This document shows positions 31,846 to 36,776 of a DNA stretch of 36,776 bases, one piece after another. The notes beneath the pieces are model-generated. The model did not search any database and was not told where the DNA came from. It saw nothing but the letters and a program-made list of their open reading frames with translations. Position 1 is the stretch's first letter. The number at the start of each line of letters is the position of its first letter. A program made the translations under genes and the position numbers. Source of the stretch: Frankiales bacterium (GTDB taxonomy: Bacteria; Actinomycetota; Actinomycetes; JAFAQI01); the NCBI GenBank assembly GCA_025980465.1, contig JAICXJ010000030.1, positions 1 to 36,776 on the forward strand, in the 5' to 3' direction.

Positions 31846-32673
31846 ATGACCCACCGCGCCATGAGGGACGATTTCTTCGTGCCGGTGACGACGATCGAGG
31901 ACCTGACCTTGTGGTACGACGTCGACGGCAACGGCAGCCCCCCGCTGTTGTTGATCCAGGGTCTCGGTTACACCGCAGACATGTGGTTCAGGATCCTGCC
32001 GGCGCTGTCCGAGGCGCGCCGCACGATCCGCTTCGACAATCGCGGCGTCGGCCGCAGCGGTCTTCCCGACGGCGCCTGGACGATCGCCGACATGGCGGCC
32101 GACGCAATCGCCGTACTCGACGCGGCGGACGTGGCGCGAGCGCATGTGTTCGGGGTCTCGATGGGCGGGTTGATCGCGCAGGAGCTCGCGCTGCGTCATC
32201 CGGGTCGGGTCAACCGGCTGATCCTTGGATGCACCCATCCCGGTGGCCGCGAGGCGCTTCGCATGGACCCGGCCGCGGCGACGATGTTGATGGACCGCAG
32301 CCCGCGATCAGCGCGAGAAGTCGCAGCGGCATCGGTGCCGTTCATCTACAGCCCTGACACGAGCCGAGATGACATCGATGCCGACCTCACTGCCCGGCTG
32401 CGCTATCCGCTGCGCGCCTCGGCGTACTGGGGTCAGCTCGACGCCATGCGACATCACGACGGGACGTTGTCGGCATTGCCGAGGATCACCGCCCCCACGC
32501 TGGTGGTGCACGGTACGGCGGACCGGCTGGTGCAGCCCGGCAACGCAGAGCTGATCGCCAACGCGATCCCCGGCTCCCGGCTGGAGTGGCTGGAAGGCGC
32601 CAGCCACTTCTTCTGGACCGATCAGCCGGCGCGGACCGTCGAGCTGATCAACACGTTCCTGGCGCAGGGCTGA
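31846..32673 (+). CDS. Alpha/beta-hydrolase, LipV-like
   Basis: This protein of about 275 residues has IQGLGYTADMWF as the oxyanion strand and FDNRGVGRS. The nucleophile elbow is GVSMGG, the catalytic aspartate is in HGTADRLV, and the histidine is in GASHFFW, giving a complete triad. The mycobacterial hydrolase LipV (Rv3203) sits in the same cluster, so orthology is possible. It is probably an esterase or lipase-like hydrolase on an unknown ester. ATG 31846, ATG 31861 and a GTG at 31879 are all possible starts. The core begins at VTTIEDLTLWYD, so the first residues are uncertain. Confidence 0.85.
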   Translation: MTHRAMRDDFFVPVTTIEDLTLWYDVDGNGSPPLLLIQGLGYTADMWFRILPALSEARRTIRFDNRGVGRSGLPDGAWTIADMAADAIAVLDAADVARAHVFGVSMGGLIAQELALRHPGRVNRLILGCTHPGGREALRMDPAAATMLMDRSPRSAREVAAASVPFIYSPDTSRDDIDADLTARLRYPLRASAYWGQLDAMRHHDGTLSALPRITAPTLVVHGTADRLVQPGNAELIANAIPGSRLEWLEGASHFFWTDQPARTVELINTFLAQG

Positions 32674-32681
32674 GTCCGCCG

Positions 32682-32921
32682 CTAGCCGATCGCGGCGAGC
32701 AAAGCCGGCAACGGCGGATTGGTCATGACCTCGCCGTTCGGGAGCTTGAGCGTCGGGACCGTCGCCATCCCGTTGTTGGCGTTGAGAACGAACTCCTCGG
32801 CGTCGCGATCGGTCTCGATGTTGACCTCGTCGAAGTCGATGCCGGCGCGCTGCAGGCCGTGCTTCAACCGCACGCAGTACCCGCACCACGTCGTGGTGTA
32901 CATCGTCAGCCGGCCGCTCAT
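32682..32921 (-). CDS. mrx1: Mycoredoxin-type glutaredoxin-like protein (Mrx1)
   Basis: This 79-residue thioredoxin-fold protein has the CGYC active site at its N-terminus (MYTTTWCGYC). TVPTLKLPNGEV carries the conserved cis-proline. CGYC and this small size match mycobacterial mycoredoxin-1 (Rv3198A), which reduces mycothiol-protein mixed disulfides. The minus-strand sequence just upstream has GAGGAGA as a ribosome site. It diverges from uvrD2 and converges on the LipV-like gene with eight bases between, as in the mycobacterial order. Confidence 0.9.
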   Translation of the reverse strand: MSGRLTMYTTTWCGYCVRLKHGLQRAGIDFDEVNIETDRDAEEFVLNANNGMATVPTLKLPNGEVMTNPPLPALLAAIG

Positions 32922-33021
32922 CGGTCTCCTCTGCTCGCCCCCGCATCTGGAATAACGCACCGGCCGGGCGATCCCTTCCCGGGTTGTCGGAGCCGGCTGC
33001 CAGCATGCGAGGGTGGGTGCG

Positions 33022-34971
33022 ATGACGACCGATGCCGTCGACCGGGTGCTGGCCGGGCTCGACGACGAGCAGCGGCAGGCGGTTGAGGCGCCCCTCGGCC
33101 CGGTCTGCATCCTTGCCGGCGCCGGCACCGGGAAGACCCGGGCGGTCACCCACCGGATCGCCTATCAGGTCCTTCTCGCCCAAGTCGCGGCTCCGCACGT
33201 CATGGCCGTCACCTTCACTACCCGCGCAGCCGGTGAGCTGCGGGCCCGCCTGCGCGGACTCGGGGTCGAAGGGGTGCAGGCGCGCACTTTCCATTCGGCC
33301 GCGCTCCGGCAGCTCCAGTACTTCTGGCCGCGGATCTCGCCCGGTGCCAGACCGACCTTGATCGAGAGCAAGCTGCCGACGATTCGCGCCGCGGCGGCTG
33401 CCTGCCGGCTCGCGGTGTCGCCGACCGACCAACGCGACCTCGCCGCCGAAGTCGAGTGGGCGAAGGCGGCGTTGGTCGAGCCCGCCGAGTACGCCGCGGC
33501 GGCGGCCGGCGCCAATCGGGAGCCTCCACATTCCCTCGAGATCGTGCAGCAGGTGTTCACTGCCTACGAGCAGGCGAACGCCGACCGTGGTCAGTTCGAC
33601 TTCGAGGACCTGCTCCTGCTGACGGCGGCGGCGATCGAGGCAGACCGCTCGATCGCCGCCGAGGTACGTGAGCGGTACCGCCACTTCACCGTCGACGAGT
33701 ATCAGGACGTCAACCCGCTGCAGCAGCGGCTGCTCGACGCCTGGCTAGGCGAGCGTGACGACCTGTGCGTGGTCGGCGACCCGAATCAGACGATCTACTC
33801 CTTCACCGGCGCCTCGCCCCGGTACCTGCGCGAATTCGGTCAGCGCTATCCCGGCGCCGCGCTGGTGCGGCTGGTCCGCGACTACCGGTCGACCACGCAG
33901 GTGGTGACCCTCGCCAACCGGGTCGAGCCGAGCTCGCGGTTGCGCGCCCAGGCCGGTGAGGGCCCCGAGCCGACCTTCGACGGATACGACGACGAGCCCG
34001 CCGAGGCTGCGGCGGTCGCGATCAAGATCAGCCGGCTCCGTGATCAGGGCGTTCCGCTGCGGGAGCAGGCGGTGCTGTTCCGCGTCAACGCGCAGTCGGA
34101 GGTGTACGAGTCCGCGCTGGCGGACGCCGGGATCCCTTATGTGGTCCGCGGCGGTGAACGGTTCTTCGACCGACGCGAGGTGCGGGAGGCGCACACCAGG
34201 TTGCGCGGCGCGGCGCGGCCGGAGGCGGCGACGGACGGGGACTCGCTGGCCGACGTCGTGACCGACGTCCTGTCCGCCATGGGGTACAGCGCCACGCCGC
34301 CGAGCGGCGCCGGGGCGGTACGCGACGCGTGGGAGTCGCTGCGGGCGATCGTCGGTCTCGCCGAGGAGTACGCCGCGACGCACCCCGGGGCCACGCTCGC
34401 CGAGTTCGTGGGCGAGCTCAACGCCCGCGCCGATGCCCAGCACGCCCCGCCGGTCGAGGGCGTGACGCTCGCCTCGCTGCACGCCGCGAAGGGCCTCGAG
34501 TGGGAGGCCGTGTTCTTGGTCGGGCTGGTCGACGGGACCCTGCCGATCACCCACGCCGCGACTCCGGAGCAGGTCGAGGAGGAGCGTCGGCTGCTCTACG
34601 TCGGAATCACCAGAGCGCGGCGCCATCTCGCATTGTCGTGGGCCCTTGCCCGCGCCGTCGGTGGGCGGCGGGCGCGCAAGCCGACCCGATTCCTCGACGG
34701 GATCCGTCCCACCCCGGTCGTCCCGGAGCGGGTCAAAGCCGCGAGGCGCGAGCTTTCCGACGACCCGGTCGTTGCCCGGCTTCGCGAGTGGCGGCTGCAG
34801 CGATCCCGCGATGACGGGGTTCCGGCGTACGTCGTGTTCGACAACAAGACGCTCGAAGCGATCGCGGCCCACGCGCCCACCGACAAGGGGGCGCTTGCCG
34901 CCGTACCGGGGGTGGGCCCGGCGAAGCTCGAACGGTACGCCGAGGAGGTCCTCGACCTCCTGAGGCAGTAG
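33022..34971 (+). CDS. uvrD2: UvrD2-type SF1A DNA helicase with HRDC domain, lacking the tetracysteine linker
   Basis: This 649-residue protein has all SF1A motifs: Walker A AGAGTGKT, TFTTRAAGEL, TVDEYQD, GDPNQTIYSFTGA, DYRSTTQ, LHAAKGLEWE and LLYVGITRARRH. The C-terminal HRDC domain spans about 575-645 (YVVFDNKTLEAIAAH and AAVPGVGPAKLERY). In mycobacterial UvrD2 a zinc-like tetracysteine module joins helicase and HRDC. Here the linker (RPTPVVPERVKAARREL) contains no cysteine at all. ATG 33022 has GAGGG eight bases upstream, and GTG 33013 is an alternative. It is shorter than mycobacterial UvrD2 (about 700 residues), as expected from the missing module. Mycobacterial UvrD2 is an essential helicase. 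Confidence 0.93.
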   Translation: MTTDAVDRVLAGLDDEQRQAVEAPLGPVCILAGAGTGKTRAVTHRIAYQVLLAQVAAPHVMAVTFTTRAAGELRARLRGLGVEGVQARTFHSAALRQLQYFWPRISPGARPTLIESKLPTIRAAAAACRLAVSPTDQRDLAAEVEWAKAALVEPAEYAAAAAGANREPPHSLEIVQQVFTAYEQANADRGQFDFEDLLLLTAAAIEADRSIAAEVRERYRHFTVDEYQDVNPLQQRLLDAWLGERDDLCVVGDPNQTIYSFTGASPRYLREFGQRYPGAALVRLVRDYRSTTQVVTLANRVEPSSRLRAQAGEGPEPTFDGYDDEPAEAAAVAIKISRLRDQGVPLREQAVLFRVNAQSEVYESALADAGIPYVVRGGERFFDRREVREAHTRLRGAARPEAATDGDSLADVVTDVLSAMGYSATPPSGAGAVRDAWESLRAIVGLAEEYAATHPGATLAEFVGELNARADAQHAPPVEGVTLASLHAAKGLEWEAVFLVGLVDGTLPITHAATPEQVEEERRLLYVGITRARRHLALSWALARAVGGRRARKPTRFLDGIRPTPVVPERVKAARRELSDDPVVARLREWRLQRSRDDGVPAYVVFDNKTLEAIAAHAPTDKGALAAVPGVGPAKLERYAEEVLDLLRQ

Positions 34972-34974
34972 TTT
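34969..34974 (+). promoter_or_regulatory. -10-like hexamer TAGTTT of tesB, overlapping the uvrD2 stop
   Basis: TAGTTT starts with the uvrD2 stop codon and lies eight bases before GTG 34983. It could drive a leaderless tesB transcript. Confidence 0.35.
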
Positions 34975-34982
34975 CAGCGGCC

Positions 34983-35849
34983 GTGGCCGAACAACCGAGC
35001 GCCTTGCTCAGCATTCTCGATCTCGAGCAGATCGAGGTGAACATCTTTCGTGGCCGCTCGCCCGACGAGAGCGTCCAACGGGTCTTCGGCGGCCAGGTCG
35101 CCGGTCAGGCGATGGTCGCCGCGGGGCACACCGTGCCACCCGAGCGGTCGGTGCACTCGCTGCACGCGTACTTCTTGCGACCCGGCGATGCGACGATCCC
35201 GATCATCTACGAGGTCGACCGGATCCGTGACGGCAAGTCGTTCACCACGCGGCGGGTGGTTGCGGTGCAGCACGGCCGGGCGATCTTCCACCTCTCGGCG
35301 TCATTCCAGATCGACGAGCCCGGCGTGGAGCACCAGACCGAGATGCCCGACGTGCCGGAGCCGGAGGCCGTCCCGACCCTCACCGAGCGTCGGGAAGCCC
35401 TCGGCCTGCCGCCGTCACGGGTGTGGGACCGTCCTCGACCCGTGGATCTGCGCTACATCGATGACCCGCCGTGGCTGCCGACCGAACGGCACCGGCGGCA
35501 GAACACGCAGCGGGTCTGGCTCCGGGCCAATGGGGAGCTGCCAGATGAGCCGCTGATGCACCAGTGCGCGGTGACCTACGCAAGCGACCTCACGCTGCTC
35601 GACTCGGCCCTGCTCGCGAACGGGCTGACCTGGGACGACGAGCGCGAGGTGCAGATCGCCAGCCTCGATCACGCGATGTGGTTCCACCGGCCGTTTCGGG
35701 CCGACGACTGGCTGCTCTACGACCAGCAGTCGCCCACCGCATCCGGTGCGCGGGGGCTGTCGGTCGGCCGGCTGTTCACCCGCGACGGCCGGCATGTCGT
35801 CTCGATGGTGCAGGAAGGCTTACTGCGAGTACTCAGGGATTCGAAATAA
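34983..35849 (+). CDS. tesB: Acyl-CoA thioesterase II (TesB-like, double hotdog)
   Basis: This 288-residue protein is a two-hotdog thioesterase. VFGGQVAGQAMVAAGHTV marks the first hotdog. ASDLTLLDSAL (catalytic aspartate), SLDHAMWFHRPFRADDWLLY and VQEGLLR (catalytic glutamine) mark the second. It hydrolyses acyl-CoA to fatty acid and CoA. The GTG start lies 11 bases after uvrD2. Its TAA is followed by the whiB7 promoter region. Confidence 0.93.
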   Translation: MAEQPSALLSILDLEQIEVNIFRGRSPDESVQRVFGGQVAGQAMVAAGHTVPPERSVHSLHAYFLRPGDATIPIIYEVDRIRDGKSFTTRRVVAVQHGRAIFHLSASFQIDEPGVEHQTEMPDVPEPEAVPTLTERREALGLPPSRVWDRPRPVDLRYIDDPPWLPTERHRRQNTQRVWLRANGELPDEPLMHQCAVTYASDLTLLDSALLANGLTWDDEREVQIASLDHAMWFHRPFRADDWLLYDQQSPTASGARGLSVGRLFTRDGRHVVSMVQEGLLRVLRDSK

Positions 35850-35869
35850 ATTCGTGACCAAGATCGGTC

Positions 35870-35908
35870 AATAAATACATTGCGCCGCCGAAGCCGGTCC
35901 TCTATCGT
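35870..35908 (+). promoter_or_regulatory. whiB7 promoter: AT-rich block, -35 TTGCGC, 17-base spacer, -10 TATCGT
   Basis: AATAAATACA at 35870-35879 abuts -35 TTGCGC at 35880-35885. Exactly 17 bases separate it from -10 TATCGT at 35903-35908. WhiB7-dependent promoters are known to have an AT-rich stretch immediately upstream of the -35, where the WhiB7 AT-hook binds, and whiB7 activates itself. The transcript should begin near 35915, giving a leader of about 380 bases before whiB7. Confidence 0.75.
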
Positions 35909-35978
35909 CTCGCTTCGACGGCGTGACGTCAGTCATGCCACCCGAGCGCAACGACCGACCCGTGAGGAGGTGCCCACG

Positions 35979-36167
35979 ATGAGCAACATCATGTTCTCGA
36001 CGTCGGCATCGAAGCACGTGCCGACGTCGACGTGCGCTGTCACGCCCCGGACTGGCATGTCCGCCTGGGTCTCGCAGCTCCCGATCGCTCCGAATGGTGC
36101 TGTCGCGGCGGCTGCGAACCGCAACAAGGACGCCAGGGGTGCCAGAGCCTTCGAGGATCCGGTCTGA
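35979..36167 (+). CDS. whiB7 leader ORF (uORF), 62 residues, probably regulatory
   Basis: GAGGAGG at 35964-35970 lies eight bases before ATG 35979, a strong ribosome site. The frame encodes 62 residues with no recognised domain: an N-terminal part rich in Ser and Thr, then an Ala-rich stretch (AVAAAANRNK). It stops 27 bases before an intrinsic terminator. Leader ORFs upstream of terminators are known to control whiB7/wblC by ribosome-linked attenuation, so this is more likely a sensor of translation than a functional protein. The last third overlaps a segment able to pair with the terminator's 5' arm. Confidence 0.75.
   Translation: MSNIMFSTSASKHVPTSTCAVTPRTGMSAWVSQLPIAPNGAVAAAANRNKDARGARAFEDPV
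36102..36109 (+). promoter_or_regulatory. Candidate antiterminator segment GTCGCGGC inside the whiB7 leader ORF
   Basis: GTCGCGGC can pair over eight bases (one G-U) with GCCGCGGC at 36195-36202, the 5' arm of the terminator. If a ribosome stalls early in the leader ORF, this segment is free and could prevent terminator formation. If it is translated through, the terminator forms. This is an inference from complementarity. Confidence 0.4.
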
Positions 36168-36194
36168 GACCACACAACGACCGGCGAACCACAG

Positions 36195-36229
36195 GCCGCG
36201 GCACCCGAATCGGGAGCCGCGGCTTTTTT
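36195..36229 (+). terminator. Rho-independent terminator (attenuator) in the whiB7 leader
   Basis: GCCGCGGC (36195-36202) and CCCG (36204-36207) pair with CGGG (36211-36214) and GCCGCGGC (36216-36223) around an AAT loop, with one A/A mismatch. Six T follow at 36224-36229. It lies 65 bases before the whiB7 start codon, so most transcripts should end here unless the hairpin is disrupted. Confidence 0.88.
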
Positions 36230-36294
36230 GATGCCCGCCACGAGATCGACCGCTTAATCCGGCCCCTACGACGAGTCACAAGGAGGTGGTACCG

Positions 36295-36552
36295 ATGTCA
36301 TTCACGCTGGAGTGCACGCTGCCGTGTCACCTCGTCGACCCCGATCTGTTCTTCGCGGAGTCGCCGGCTGACGTCGAGCGCGCCAAGGCTCTGTGCCTGG
36401 ACTGCCCACTGCGTCGGTCCTGCCTCGCCGAAGCCCTCGAGCGGCGCGAGCCCTGGGGCGTCTGGGGTGGCGAGCTCGTCATCCAGGGTGTCGTGGTCCC
36501 GCGCAAGCGGCCGCGCGGACGCCCCCGCAAGAACGATGTGATCGCGGCCTGA
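36295..36552 (+). CDS. whiB7: WhiB7 (WblC) redox-sensitive Fe-S transcription activator
   Basis: This 85-residue protein has the four cluster cysteines C11, C34, C37 and C43 (C-x22-C-x2-C-x5-C), the GVWGG turn at 55-59, and a C-terminal AT-hook RGRPRK at about 74-79. The AT-hook identifies WhiB7 among WhiB proteins. It binds a 4Fe-4S cluster and sigma-A, and activates intrinsic antibiotic resistance genes at AT-rich promoters. AAGGAGGT at 36280-36287 sets ATG 36295. uvrD2 upstream and whiB7 downstream are the standard actinobacterial order. Expression is controlled by the leader described above. Confidence 0.97.
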   Translation: MSFTLECTLPCHLVDPDLFFAESPADVERAKALCLDCPLRRSCLAEALERREPWGVWGGELVIQGVVVPRKRPRGRPRKNDVIAA

Positions 36553-36596
36553 TGACTGGGTCGGCGACAACCTCAACCACTTCAAGGAGCTCCGAA

Positions 36597-36755
36597 ATGT
36601 TGCAGCACAGCCTTTATGAGGCGCTGGCCCGAGAGCGAATGCGGGCGAGCGAGGAGCAGGTACGCCGGGCGTATGCACGCCGGCTTGCGGTCCTGCGCCG
36701 GCGTCAGCGCCGGGTAGAAGCCGCGCGTCGTGCGTTGCACGCGATATCGGCATAG
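36597..36755 (+). CDS. Small basic helical peptide downstream of whiB7
   Basis: AAGGAG lies about seven bases before ATG 36597, so translation is likely. The 52-residue product is one amphipathic helix with more than a dozen arginines (VRRAYARRLAVL and RRRQRRVEAARRALHAI). It has no cysteine or signal peptide. The gene starts 44 bases after the whiB7 stop with no terminator between, so it is probably co-transcribed. RNA or ribosome binding is suggested only by its charge. Its last codons and stop fall inside a 22-base duplication at the window end. Confidence 0.6.
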   Translation: MLQHSLYEALARERMRASEEQVRRAYARRLAVLRRRQRRVEAARRALHAISA

Positions 36756-36776
36756 TGCGTTGCACGCGATATCGGC
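36730..36776 (+). repeat. 22-base direct repeat at the window end
   Basis: The same 22 bases (starting GTGCGTTGCACGCG) occur at 36730-36751 and 36755-36776, separated by ATA. The second copy ends exactly at the window edge. This may be a tandem repeat or an end artefact of assembly. Confidence 0.8.

Noticed and set aside
36730-36776. CRISPR array start.
   Set aside because: Two copies with a three-base gap are not repeat-spacer units, and no cas genes are nearby.

Overview
The window is a gene-dense stretch of an actinobacterial chromosome. It is G+C-rich, with many GTG starts and almost no intergenic space. The marker genes are actinobacterial: AdnAB, UvrD2, WhiB7, a mycoredoxin, MoeZ, a DUF3107 protein and the orphan ParA. 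From memory, the order follows the Mycobacterium Rv1220c-Rv1232c and Rv3213c-Rv3197A blocks, which are joined in Streptomyces near the wblC locus. Genus cannot be fixed from the sequence. A gene is cut at the left edge and a 22-base duplication lies at the right edge, so this may be a complete contig of an uncultured organism.

Layout. 1-6.8 kb: a cut O-methyltransferase diverges from htrA-tatB. The Mrp Fe-S carrier, a DUF1003 membrane protein and a PRC-barrel/MgtE_N/CBS protein lie on the minus strand. A short-chain dehydrogenase, a half-length PhzF and mscL follow. 6.8-11.1 kb: a NUDIX hydrolase with no standard start codon, a DUF6758 protein, a RecB-like Fe-S nuclease, an alpha/beta hydrolase, and an orphan ParA overlapping a zinc-ribbon protein. 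11.1-16 kb: a Cys-rich protein, a DEAD-box RNA helicase, a ferritin-like protein, DUF3107, and a DMT transporter/TetR pair. 16-23 kb: an unknown protein, two long helical proteins flanking moeZ, an epimerase, an alkyltransferase-like protein, a cupin, and a secreted protein broken by two compensating frameshifts. 23-35 kb: the DNA-end resection pair adnA-adnB, nudC, an HD-domain protein, a palindromic repeat cluster, a TIGR03084 protein, a hydrolase, a mycoredoxin, uvrD2 and a TesB thioesterase. 35.8-36.8 kb: the whiB7 locus with a promoter, a leader ORF and an intrinsic terminator ahead of whiB7, then a small basic peptide.

Genes with linked jobs: htrA and tatB serve the cell envelope and protein export. 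AdnAB and UvrD2, with the stand-alone RecB-like nuclease and the alkyltransferase-like protein, serve DNA repair. Mrp, MoeZ, mycoredoxin and NudC serve sulfur, Fe-S and redox/nucleotide metabolism. WhiB7 is the antibiotic-stress regulator. Many genes share a TANNNT hexamer 6-8 bases before the start codon, which is the signature of leaderless transcription. This was used to choose several starts.

The most informative observations are the complete whiB7 attenuator architecture, a UvrD2 without its usual tetracysteine linker, loss of the sigE-rseA pair normally next to htrA, a probable ACG start, the palindrome cluster at 30.9 kb, and two unrecognised helical proteins around moeZ. No clearly new multi-gene system (defence island, CRISPR, biosynthetic cluster or mobile element) was found.
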